Assembly (NCBI RefSeq): GCF_004348675.1
Contig: NZ_SMKN01000004.1
Coordinates: 29,545 to 93,544 of the forward strand
Reading direction: 5' to 3'
Length of the DNA stretch: 64,000 nt
Source of the DNA: Micromonospora sp. KC606
Lineage (GTDB): Bacteria; Actinomycetota; Actinomycetes; Mycobacteriales; Micromonosporaceae
Both the position numbers and the translations under genes were made by a program. Positions 16,422-24,283 of the stretch are shown here, one piece after another. The notes below the pieces were generated by a model. That model ran no database searches, was not told the origin of the DNA, and saw nothing but the letters and a program-made list of their open reading frames with translations. The stretch's first letter is position 1, and each line of letters starts with the position of its first letter.

Positions 16422-17461
16422 CCACGACCCACGAACCCCGCACCGTCGGTGCCGGTGAGCGGCACATGCTGCTCCACCCCGGCATGGACCTGACCCTGCG
16501 GCCGATGCGCTACCCGCACTTCTTCGACCGGTTCAAGGACGCCATCCGCAACACCTGGACCGTCGAAGAGGTCGACCTGCACTCCGACCTCGCCGACCTG
16601 GCCAAGCTCTCCCCCGCCGAGCAGCATCTGGTCTCCCGGCTGGTCGCGTTCTTCGCCACCGGCGACACCATCGTCGCCAACAACCTCGTGCTCAACCTCT
16701 ACCAGCACGTCAACTCCCCCGAGGGCCGGCTGTACCTGTCCCGGCAGCTCTTCGAGGAGGCCGTGCACGTCCAGTTCTACCTGAACCTGCTCGACACCTA
16801 CGTGCCCGACGAGAGGGAACGCTTCGCCGCGTTCGCCGCCATCGAGAACATCCCCTCCATCCGGCGCAAGGCCGAGTTCTGCTTCCGCTGGATCGACTCC
16901 ATCTACGAGCTACGTGAGCTGAAGACCCGCGAGGATCGCAGAGCGTTCCTGCTCAACCTGATCTGCTTCGCCGCGTGCATCGAGGGCCTGTTCTTCTACG
17001 GCGCCTTCGCCTACGTCTACTTCCTGCGCTCCCGGGGCCTGCTCAACGGCCTCGCCTCCGGCACCAACTGGGTGTTCCGCGACGAATCCATGCACATGGC
17101 GTTCGCCTTCGACGTGGTGGACACCGTGCGGCGCGAGGAACCGGACCTGTTCGACGACGAGATGGCCGGCCAGGTGCGCGACATGCTCGCCGAGGCTGTC
17201 GAGTGCGAGGCGCAGTTCGCCGAGGACCTGCTCGAGCAGGGCGTCTCCGGGCTGTCCCTGACGGACATGCGCCAGTACCTGCAGCACGTGGCCGACCGCC
17301 GGCTCGCCCAGCTCGGCATCGCGCCGCTGTACGGCTCGACGAACCCGTTCGCGTTCATGGAGTTGCAGGACGTCCAGGAACTGTCGAACTTCTTCGAGCG
17401 GCGCGTGTCGGCGTACCAGGTGGGTGTCACCGGCAGCGTCACCTTCGACGACGACTTCTGA
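16418..17461 (+). CDS. nrdB: Class Ia ribonucleoside-diphosphate reductase, beta subunit
   Basis: A 347-residue radical-generating subunit. Di-iron ligands are visible as Asp83 (TGDTIVANN), Glu114 and His117 (FEEAVHVQFY), Glu189 (ACIEG), Glu223 and His226 (RDESMH). Tyr121 sits four residues after His117, exactly where the stable tyrosyl radical forms in E. coli NrdB, so this is a tyrosyl-radical class Ia enzyme. Start GTG 16418 overlaps the nrdA stop. The C-terminus, GSVTFDDDF, is the usual acidic tail that docks to NrdA. Confidence 0.95.
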   Translation: MTTTHEPRTVGAGERHMLLHPGMDLTLRPMRYPHFFDRFKDAIRNTWTVEEVDLHSDLADLAKLSPAEQHLVSRLVAFFATGDTIVANNLVLNLYQHVNSPEGRLYLSRQLFEEAVHVQFYLNLLDTYVPDERERFAAFAAIENIPSIRRKAEFCFRWIDSIYELRELKTREDRRAFLLNLICFAACIEGLFFYGAFAYVYFLRSRGLLNGLASGTNWVFRDESMHMAFAFDVVDTVRREEPDLFDDEMAGQVRDMLAEAVECEAQFAEDLLEQGVSGLSLTDMRQYLQHVADRRLAQLGIAPLYGSTNPFAFMELQDVQELSNFFERRVSAYQVGVTGSVTFDDDF

Positions 17462-17482
17462 CCGACGGTCGGGGGTGGACGT

Positions 17483-17516
17483 CGGCTCCGGCCCGCGCCC
17501 GAGCGGGCCGGAGCCG
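17483..17516 (+). terminator. Hairpin after nrdAB
   Basis: Perfect 14-base arms, CGGCTCCGGCCCGC (17483-17496) and its complement (17503-17516), around a 6-base loop, starting 22 bases after the nrdB stop. There is no U-run, which is usual for high-GC actinobacterial terminators. Confidence 0.7.
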
Positions 17517-17564
17517 GGGGCCGTCCACGACCACCCCGACGCGCGGAAGACTAGGCTTCGGCGC

Positions 17565-18731
17565 ATGGTGAGCTGGCGGTGGCACGGCCGGGCAGCGGAC
17601 ACCGCCCTGGTGCTGGTGGTCGGCCTGGTGGCCCTCACCGGCCTGATGGTGCAGTCGCGTGGCGTCGACACCGCCGCCGACTGGGCGGCGCTGCTGACCG
17701 TGCTGGCATCCTCCGGCGCGCTGTACCTGCGCCGCCGCCATCCGGTGGCGGTGGGCGTGGTGGCGCTGGCCGCCGTCGGCGCGTACGGAGCGCTGCTGCA
17801 CCGGCCCGGGCCGATCATGCTGGTGTTCGTCGTGGCGCTCTACACCGTCGTCGACGAGGGGCACCTCACGGCCGCCATCGGGCTCGGTGTCGCCTCGGTG
17901 GTCGCCTTCGCCGTCGCGGACAGCTACAACCGGACAGCCGACAGCCTGAACGGAGCGACCCTGCTGCACGCCGGTTGGCTCGTCGCGGTCATCGTCGGCG
18001 TGACCCGCAACCGCCGGGCCTACCTCGCCGAGGCGCAGGCCCGGGTGCTGGCCGCCGAGCAGAGCAAGGAGGAGGAGGCCCGGCGCCGGGCCACCGAGGA
18101 GCGGCTGCGCATCGCCCGTGAGCTGCACGACGTGCTCGGTCACCACCTCTCGCTGATCAACGTGCAGGCCAGCGCCGCGCTGCACCGCCCGGACCCCACC
18201 CGGTCCGAGCAGGCGCTGATCGCGATCAAGCAGACGAGCAAGGAGACGCTGCGCGAGTTGCGCACGACGCTCGGGATCCTGCGGCGGGAGGACGAAACGC
18301 CGCCCGCGCCCGGTCTGAACCGCCTGTACGAGCTGGTGGCCACGGCCGGGCGGTCCGGGCTGGAGGTTCGCACGGAGCTGGCCGAAATCCGGCCGCTGCC
18401 ACCGGAGGTCGAGGTGGCGGCGTACCGGATCGTCCAGGAGGCGCTCACCAACGTGACCCGGCACGCCGGTGCGACCGCCGCCGTGATCCGGGTCCGACCC
18501 GACGGCGACGACGTCCTGGTGGAGATCGAGGACGACGGCACCGGCGCACCGGGCAGCCCCGGCAACGGGATCATCGGCATGGACGAGCGAGCCCGGGCGC
18601 TGGGTGGTTTGCTGACCACCGGTCCCCGCCCCGACGGCGGCTTCCGGGTACGCGCCCGCCTCCCGCTCCGGCCCGCCCCGGTGCCGGCGGGAGCACCTGC
18701 ACCACGATCGCAGCCGGGGGACGCGGCATGA
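17565..18731 (+). CDS. Two-component sensor histidine kinase, NarL/DesK type
   Basis: A 388-residue membrane kinase. Residues about 12-145 hold several hydrophobic segments and no large extracellular domain. A HisKA_3 dimerisation helix follows, with the phospho-accepting His188 in RIARELHDVLGHHLSLINVQ. The ATPase domain has the N box in VQEALTNVTRHAG and the G box in EIEDDGTGAPGSPGNGIIGM. ATG 17565 lacks a strong ribosome-binding site but best fits the membrane topology. It overlaps the response regulator by four bases. The signal sensed is unknown. Confidence 0.88.
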   Translation: MVSWRWHGRAADTALVLVVGLVALTGLMVQSRGVDTAADWAALLTVLASSGALYLRRRHPVAVGVVALAAVGAYGALLHRPGPIMLVFVVALYTVVDEGHLTAAIGLGVASVVAFAVADSYNRTADSLNGATLLHAGWLVAVIVGVTRNRRAYLAEAQARVLAAEQSKEEEARRRATEERLRIARELHDVLGHHLSLINVQASAALHRPDPTRSEQALIAIKQTSKETLRELRTTLGILRREDETPPAPGLNRLYELVATAGRSGLEVRTELAEIRPLPPEVEVAAYRIVQEALTNVTRHAGATAAVIRVRPDGDDVLVEIEDDGTGAPGSPGNGIIGMDERARALGGLLTTGPRPDGGFRVRARLPLRPAPVPAGAPAPRSQPGDAA

Positions 18732-19390
18732 TCCGGGTGCTACTCGCCGACGACCAGACCCTGGTACGCGCCGGATTCCGGTCCATCCTTGCCGGTGAGG
18801 ACGGCATCGAGGTGGTCGGCGAGGCCGCCAACGGCGCCGAGGCGGTGCGGCTCGCCCGGCAACTACGGCCGGACGTCGTCCTCATGGACATCCGGATGCC
18901 CGGGATGGACGGCCTGGCCGCCACCCCGGAGATCACCGTCAACCCCGATGTCCGCGTGATCATCCTGACCACCTTCGACCTGGACGACTACGTCTACGCC
19001 GCGCTGCGGGCCGGCGCGAGCGGCTTCCTGGTCAAGGACACCGAGCCGGCGGAGCTGATCCACGGGGTGCGGGTGGTGGCACGCGGGGACGCGCTCATCG
19101 CGCCGTCGATCACCCGCCGGCTCATCTCGGAGTTCACCGCCCGCGTCCCACATCCGGACCCGGGGCCGCGACTGAGCGCGCTCACCGGACGGGAGCGTGA
19201 GGTGATGGCGCTCGTCGCCGCCGGCCTGTCCAACGACGAGATCGCGGCACGGCTGGTGTTGAGCCCCGCCACCGCGAAGACGCACGTCAGCCGGATCATG
19301 ACCAAGACCCGGGTCCGGGACCGGGCCCAGTTGGTGATCCTCGCGTACGAGTCCGGCCTGACCGTTCCCGGCTGGCTCGCCCACTCCTGA
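18728..19390 (+). CDS. LuxR-family response regulator
   Basis: A 220-residue regulator paired with the preceding kinase (ATGA overlap). The receiver domain has the acidic pair in LLADDQ and the phosphorylation site Asp54 in VVLMDIRMPGMDG, with the conserved Lys in GFLVKDTEP. The C-terminal LuxR helix-turn-helix is LTGREREVMALVAAGLSNDEIAARL then SPATAKTHVSRIMTK. Targets are unknown; the DUF6223 gene next door is a candidate by proximity only. Confidence 0.92.
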   Translation: MIRVLLADDQTLVRAGFRSILAGEDGIEVVGEAANGAEAVRLARQLRPDVVLMDIRMPGMDGLAATPEITVNPDVRVIILTTFDLDDYVYAALRAGASGFLVKDTEPAELIHGVRVVARGDALIAPSITRRLISEFTARVPHPDPGPRLSALTGREREVMALVAAGLSNDEIAARLVLSPATAKTHVSRIMTKTRVRDRAQLVILAYESGLTVPGWLAHS

Positions 19391-19469
19391 CAGCAGCCTG
19401 CGGCGTACGCCCCACCGGGTCGCCACGACCCTCGGGTCGTTCACGGGCACGACCCGCGCCAGGGCCAGG

Positions 19470-19886
19470 TCAGCCGGTGTGGCGGGAGCGCGCCAGAGCC
19501 AGCCCACCGAGGACCACAGCGACCAGCCCCACCGCCCCGGCCACGATGCCCCCGCCCAGGCCGTTGCCGGTGCCCAGACCACCTTCGGCGGTGGCCACGA
19601 CCAGGCCACCGACAGCCATGCTGATCACTCCCAGCACCAGGGCCGCGACACCCCCGCGTCGACGGTCGCCGGTGCCGAGACGCCCGGCGGAGCGGGCCAG
19701 AGCCAGCCCGCCGAGGACCACGCCGACCAGCGCCACCACGCCGGCCACGATGCCTCCGACGCGCCCCGGGCTCATGCTGTGGACACTGGCGGCGGCCGGC
19801 TGGACCGAGGCGTGCGCGGCCGGCGGTGAGCCCAGTACGAACCCGCCGACCAGCGCGGCGGCGACGAACACGTGACGGATGGACAT
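19470..19886 (-). CDS. DUF6223-family small membrane protein
   Basis: A 138-residue protein with a signal-like N-terminus and three very similar Gly/Ala/Val-rich hydrophobic segments, each ending in GGLALARS or GGLVVATA. The internal repetition (GRVGGIVAGVVALVGVVLGG, then later GGGIVAGAVGLVAVVLGG) is typical of DUF6223 as I recall it. ATG 19886 follows AGAAGGGA. It is convergent with the two-component genes. Function unknown. Confidence 0.75.
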   Translation of the reverse strand: MSIRHVFVAAALVGGFVLGSPPAAHASVQPAAASVHSMSPGRVGGIVAGVVALVGVVLGGLALARSAGRLGTGDRRRGGVAALVLGVISMAVGGLVVATAEGGLGTGNGLGGGIVAGAVGLVAVVLGGLALARSRHTG

Positions 19887-20220
19887 CGAGGTTCCCTTCT
19901 GTGGCGTGACGAGTACAGCCGGGAGCCTATGTACCGGCATGGTCACGGGTCGTCATGCCGGAGTTGCCGATCGGCCTACCACCCTGGTGGTACGCCTGGT
20001 GGCCGCGTACCACTGCGGTTGCGCCGGGCGCACCGGTGCGGGGCCGGGACGTACGAGCCGCGGCCGCCGCGACTCGCGACCGGTGGCCTGCGTGCCTGGG
20101 CGCCGCCGCCCTGCCATCCTGGTGCGGTGGCGTCAGGAACCGGTGCCGGCGGACGCGAACAGGCACGGCAGTAGCCTGCGGAGGCTGCCGCTGCCGCACC
20201 AACCGATGACAGGGGTTGCC
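19887..20220. other. Gap between the DUF6223 and lipoprotein genes
   Basis: A 334-base divergent gap that should hold both promoters. Overlapping frames here have no family resemblance. I cannot point to a confident -10/-35 pair. Confidence 0.35.
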
Positions 20221-21195
20221 ATGACCGGTCGAGCAGCGGCGTTTCTCGTCGGGCTCTCGTTGGCGGTGGCCGGCTGCGCCGGCACGGCACCGCCCGGCGA
20301 TGCCGTGGCTGCGTCGCGACGTTCCGCTGGGCCGCCGACAGTCCACCCGAGCTGGGAGTCATGCGCCACCGCCACCTCCGGGCAGGAGGCCGACCCGGAC
20401 AAGAGCATGGCGGCGCTCTCGTTGCCGGTTCTGGGCGACGGGTTCCAGCCGGTGACCGCGGTCGTCTGCCGGGCCGGGCCGCAACAGCGCTCCACCGGCG
20501 GCTCGGACCTGGTCGCCGTCGAGGAGCGTGCGCACGACGTGGCCGCGCTGGTGGCGGCCCTTCGGCTGCCGGACGACACGTCGCCGGTGGACGCCTGCAC
20601 CCTGGAGATGCCGTTCGTGCCGTGGCTGGCGCTGCTGGACACGCACGGTCGCTGGGTACGCCCCGGCGTGCCGACCGACCCCTGCGGGAAGCCCCGCCCG
20701 GAGTTCCGCGCCGCCTACGAGCAGCTGCCGACCCGGCACGTCACCACGCGGGTGCTGCGCGAGCTGAAGTCGGATTCGGCCGCCGCCAGCGGGTGCGGCC
20801 AGCAGTGGTCGGACATGGTGTGGGCGACGGGCCAGCACGGCGGCGGACAGGACACCACCCCCGGCCCGCTGCCCGCCGGCGACGCGAAGGTTCGGGTCTG
20901 CGTCTATCGGGTTCCCGAAGGCGAGCGGGGCGGCGGAAAGCCCGCCGGTGAATTCGAGTCGGGTCGCGAGCTGCCCGCCGCACGGTGGACGGAAATCAGG
21001 CGTGAACTGTCCACTGCCGGACCAGCCGCCGAATGCGCCACGCCGGGCAGCCGATTCGCGGTGCTGCACCTGCCCGCCGGGTTCGTCTACGTGCAGGCCG
21101 ACGGCTGCCGGCGGGTGCTGATCGAAAGCGGCAACGGCCCGGGCGCCATCCGCCAGGGCACGGCCAAGCTGGCGTCCCTGCTCTTCGGCCGGTGA
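20221..21195 (+). CDS. Putative secreted lipoprotein, function unknown
   Basis: A 324-residue protein. Residues 1-19 are a signal ending in a lipobox (VAGC, Cys at about 19), so it is likely anchored outside the membrane. The rest has paired cysteines (ESCATA, VVCRAG, DACTLEM, DPCGKP, SGCGQQW, RVCVYRV, AECATPG, DGCRRV) that suggest several disulfides. I do not recognise a domain. It contains a WVRPGVPTDPCGKPRPEFR segment of the type seen in actinobacterial hypothetical lipoproteins. Confidence 0.7.
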   Translation: MTGRAAAFLVGLSLAVAGCAGTAPPGDAVAASRRSAGPPTVHPSWESCATATSGQEADPDKSMAALSLPVLGDGFQPVTAVVCRAGPQQRSTGGSDLVAVEERAHDVAALVAALRLPDDTSPVDACTLEMPFVPWLALLDTHGRWVRPGVPTDPCGKPRPEFRAAYEQLPTRHVTTRVLRELKSDSAAASGCGQQWSDMVWATGQHGGGQDTTPGPLPAGDAKVRVCVYRVPEGERGGGKPAGEFESGRELPAARWTEIRRELSTAGPAAECATPGSRFAVLHLPAGFVYVQADGCRRVLIESGNGPGAIRQGTAKLASLLFGR

Positions 21196-21220
21196 CAACC
21201 GACAGCCCGCACGGCGCCCC

Positions 21221-21661
21221 TCACCCCGACGAACGCACGTGGTCACCGCGGCAGCCAGGACTTGTGGGAGGCTCCGGGATCCGGTCGACGGACTCGCAGA
21301 GTCTGCCGCCGGATTGCATCTCGGCCAGACAGGCGCGTAGCTCGGCCGTTCGGCGTTCGGCCTCGGCGACCAGCTCGGCGGCCACCCGGCCCCAGTCCTG
21401 CGATCGGGGGTCAGGTGGCAGATCGGCGAAGAGATCGGCGATCTCGCGGACGGTGAGGCCGACTCGTTGGGCCAGTTTCGCGACCTTGATTCGGCAGGGT
21501 GCGGATTCGTCGAAACGACGTTGGTTTCCGCCGTCGCGCTGGGCGGTGATGACACCGGTTTTCTCGTAGAACCGAACGGCCGACGGCGCGACATCGGCAT
21601 CGCGGGCGACGTCACCGACGGTGAAAACGGCTTCGAGTGCGGGGATGACGGCATGACTCAC
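21221..21661 (-). CDS. MerR-family transcriptional regulator
   Basis: A 146-residue regulator divergent from the FMN-reductase/esterase fusion. The N-terminal winged helix reads FTVGDVARDADVAPSAVRFYEKTGVITAQRDGGNQRRF, clear MerR family. The C-terminal coiled region ends ELRACLAEMQSGGRLCESVDR. It resembles the length and layout of SoxR but lacks the CIGCGC-type Fe-S cluster motif, so it probably does not sense redox in the SoxR way. GTG 21661 is preferred because it leaves the palindromic operator outside the gene. The likely target is the adjacent fusion gene. Confidence 0.85.
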   Translation of the reverse strand: MSHAVIPALEAVFTVGDVARDADVAPSAVRFYEKTGVITAQRDGGNQRRFDESAPCRIKVAKLAQRVGLTVREIADLFADLPPDPRSQDWGRVAAELVAEAERRTAELRACLAEMQSGGRLCESVDRIPEPPTSPGCRGDHVRSSG

Positions 21662-21687
21662 GTCACGAGCGTGCCATGCACCGAGAC

Positions 21688-21710
21688 TTGACCTCAACAT
21701 ATGTTCAACC
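21688..21710. promoter_or_regulatory. MerR-type operator/promoter dyad
   Basis: TTGACCTCAACATATGTTCA begins a stretch centred on the perfect palindrome AACATATGTT. The overlapping TTGACC would be the -35 element toward the fusion gene. Placement between divergent regulator and target fits MerR-family architecture, where the dimer binds the long spacer of its target promoter. Confidence 0.55.
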
Positions 21711-21725
21711 GGCAGCGTGACTGGC

Positions 21726-23486
21726 ATGACCGATCAGAGAACCGCAATGGACGCAAACCGGCCAGAGCCGCTCCGTCTCGTCGTCGTGGTGGCCAGCATC
21801 CGTGACGACAGGATCGGCCGCGTCGTGGGCGACTGGGTGATGGAACAGCTCCCTGGGGATGTTCGCGCCCAAATGGTGGATCTCGCCGATCTCCACCTGC
21901 CACCTGACTCGGAACTGCAGCCAGGCGGCGGGCAATCGACGCCGGTGTCGGATCTGATGGCCGCCGCGGACGGCTTCGTGATCGTCACCCCCGAGTACAA
22001 CCACTCCTACCCTGCGAGTCTCAAGCGCTTCGTGGACTGGCACTATGCCGAGTGGCAGTTCAAGGCTGCCACGGTGGTGCCGTATGGCGTACAGGGTGGG
22101 CTGCTCGCCGGCGAGTACCTTCGTCCGGTCTTCGCCGAACTCTCCGTGGTCACCACCCGTCGGATGGTCGCGCTCCGCGCGCCATGGGCGTACCTGACGG
22201 AAGGCCGCTATGTCGCGCCCAGCGGAGAAGACGACGCGGTACAGGATGCCGTCCGCGAGTTGACCTGGTGGGCCGGCGCGCTGCGGGACGCCCGGCGGCG
22301 ACGCCCGTTCGGCAGCGTCGGCGACACCGAAAAGACCGCAGACACGACGGCGGTCTCCTGGGTGGCGGCACAGCCCGAGACCGTCGCCCCCGAGGCTGTC
22401 GCCGACCTCGCCGCAAACGCCCTCGTCGTCGGGCTCGGCACCAGCACCCGCGAAGCACACGAGACCTTCCAGATCGTGGACCACACCACCCGGGCGCTGA
22501 TCGACCACGGTTTCCGGATCCTGGCGGTGCTCGACAACCAGCGCGTGGGTGACCTCTACGACCGCTACGTGCGCGGTGAGGACATCGACATCGACTCCTC
22601 GCTGCGGCAGGCCTGGGGTCCCTGGCAGACGAGCGAGATGCGGGACGCCCTCACCTGGCTCCGGCACCGCAACGCGAGCCAGCCCGACGATCCGGTACGG
22701 GTGATCGCAGTCGGCGGTGCGGGGATGCTACCGAGCGACTACGACCGCGTCCTGGACCTGATCGCGGCCATCGCCCCGGCCGAGGTGCCACCGGTCCGTG
22801 AGCTTCTCGACGTCATTCGCACCGCTCACGAGAGTGGCGAGCACGTGCAGCGAGCCCGGGGCACCCATCCCGGCACTCCCTTCGTGGAACTCGCGCGCAC
22901 GGCGCGGGCGATCGCCGGGCGGCTCGACGGCGGGGCGGAACGCGACGAGGCCGTGCGGCTGCTCGATGGGATCGTCGAGCACCACGCGAACGCGATCGGG
23001 TTGGGACACGACGTGGAACGCGAGGAGAGAGCCGCCGCCGAACGAATCCTGGAACGGCACCGACGCACCGGCGATCGGATCGTCCTCTGGGAGGGCAGCG
23101 CCCACGTCGCCGCGCACCGCGGTGTCATGCTCGGCTCCCATCTGCGGGAAGCCCTCGGAGAGCAGTACGTCGCCGTTCACGTCACGTTCGGCCACGGTCT
23201 GGTCGGCGCCATCGAGATTCCGTCGCCGGCCCCCGGTTCACTCGAGGACCTCATGTTGGCCGCCGGTGGCGAGCGGACGATGATCCTGGACGCTGAGGTC
23301 CCGGCCGACGTGGCCGCCCGACTCGGCGCGCCGTGGCGGACGAGGCTGATCTCCGGGATGTACGACCCCGATCACGACGCCGAGCACTACTACGACCTGC
23401 CCTCGCTGCGAGACAGCTTCGACGCCGTCGTCTTCGTCCGCACCGTCACCCCGACTCGGCCGCTACCTCCTGGCCCCACGGCCTGA
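21726..23486 (+). CDS. NAD(P)H-dependent FMN reductase fused to an erythromycin-esterase-like domain
   Basis: A 586-residue two-domain protein. Residues about 15-190 form a flavodoxin-like NADPH-dependent FMN reductase: LVVVVASIRDDRIGRVVGDW and the flavin signature VTPEYNHSYPASLKRFVDW (88-106). Residues about 215-575 follow the erythromycin esterase (Ere) fold: the glycine-rich start GLGTSTREAHETF (236-248), EMRDALTWLRHRNAS, and LWEGSAHVAAHRG (454-466). In active Ere enzymes the first motif is GExTHG with a catalytic Glu and His; here those positions are Thr239 and Arg242, so macrolide esterase activity is doubtful. ATG 21726 is chosen. It is probably MerR-regulated. Confidence 0.8.
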   Translation: MTDQRTAMDANRPEPLRLVVVVASIRDDRIGRVVGDWVMEQLPGDVRAQMVDLADLHLPPDSELQPGGGQSTPVSDLMAAADGFVIVTPEYNHSYPASLKRFVDWHYAEWQFKAATVVPYGVQGGLLAGEYLRPVFAELSVVTTRRMVALRAPWAYLTEGRYVAPSGEDDAVQDAVRELTWWAGALRDARRRRPFGSVGDTEKTADTTAVSWVAAQPETVAPEAVADLAANALVVGLGTSTREAHETFQIVDHTTRALIDHGFRILAVLDNQRVGDLYDRYVRGEDIDIDSSLRQAWGPWQTSEMRDALTWLRHRNASQPDDPVRVIAVGGAGMLPSDYDRVLDLIAAIAPAEVPPVRELLDVIRTAHESGEHVQRARGTHPGTPFVELARTARAIAGRLDGGAERDEAVRLLDGIVEHHANAIGLGHDVEREERAAAERILERHRRTGDRIVLWEGSAHVAAHRGVMLGSHLREALGEQYVAVHVTFGHGLVGAIEIPSPAPGSLEDLMLAAGGERTMILDAEVPADVAARLGAPWRTRLISGMYDPDHDAEHYYDLPSLRDSFDAVVFVRTVTPTRPLPPGPTA

Positions 23487-23784
23487 CCGTCACGTCGCCT
23501 GCCGGCCCGGCGTAACCCTCTGTTGGGCCGGCAGGTTCCAGCCGAGGTGCGCCGGGCAGGCGGTCCTGCGGGGCGCGACGCGGGGGTGAGTCCTCGGGCG
23601 TGTCGGCCTCGATCGGGTGGCGTCCGCCAGCGCGCCCCTGCGGGCACTCGACGGTACGTACCGTCGGTGTGAGGCGGCGGAGAGGCTGGCCGCCGTCTCC
23701 AGCCCGGCCATGTCGCATCCCTGGTCCACCGGGCCCACCCCCGCCCGCCTGGTGATCAGGCGCCCCCACGAGGAAGGTCTGCGG

Positions 23785-24036
23785 ATGACAGCGTCGGGCC
23801 GCAGGAGCAGTGTCACGGGCACGAGGGCTCGCCTGGTCCGTTCGTTGGGGGTCGCGGTCCCGGCCGTACTGGCGATTCTGGTCCTCCGGAGCGCCCGTCG
23901 CCACGCGATGGCCAGCACCGGCAGCACCGCCGACATCGACGACTGGTATCCGGTGGACGAGCCGGGCGACCGGCTGTCTCTCGAACCGCAGGCGTTGTCT
24001 GCGGGAGAGACCGCCGTCGCAGACACCAGCCGGTAG
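23785..24036 (+). CDS. Small hypothetical membrane protein
   Basis: An 83-residue candidate starting at ATG 23785, 7 bases after GAGGAAGG. One hydrophobic helix (LGVAVPAVLAILVL) is followed by an acidic tail containing DIDDWYPVDEPGDRLSLEP. An upstream in-frame start would extend it to 139 residues, but that extension is low-complexity. I recognise no family. The good ribosome-binding site is the main support. Confidence 0.4.
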   Translation: MTASGRRSSVTGTRARLVRSLGVAVPAVLAILVLRSARRHAMASTGSTADIDDWYPVDEPGDRLSLEPQALSAGETAVADTSR

Positions 24037-24283
24037 GGCGACTGCCGTGGCGAGCCGGTGACCAGCGGTGCCCACGGGCCGGCGCGGATCCGGAGGGTCG
24101 CGCCGGAACCCGATCGCCCTGCCGATCCGGACCAGATCCTCCTGCGGGTCGCCGCCGATCCGACGGCACGGGTCAGCTACATCCGACTCGCCGGACCCAT
24201 TTGTGCCGGTACTGTGGCATTACTCCGTTTAATAGCAGAAGGGGCATTCGCCCTATCTCCGACACCACAACGAGGCGAGCGAG

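Noticed and set aside
23617..23784. Longer start for the small membrane protein at 23785
   Set aside because: No ribosome-binding site and low-complexity sequence; the GAGGAAGG before 23785 fits better.
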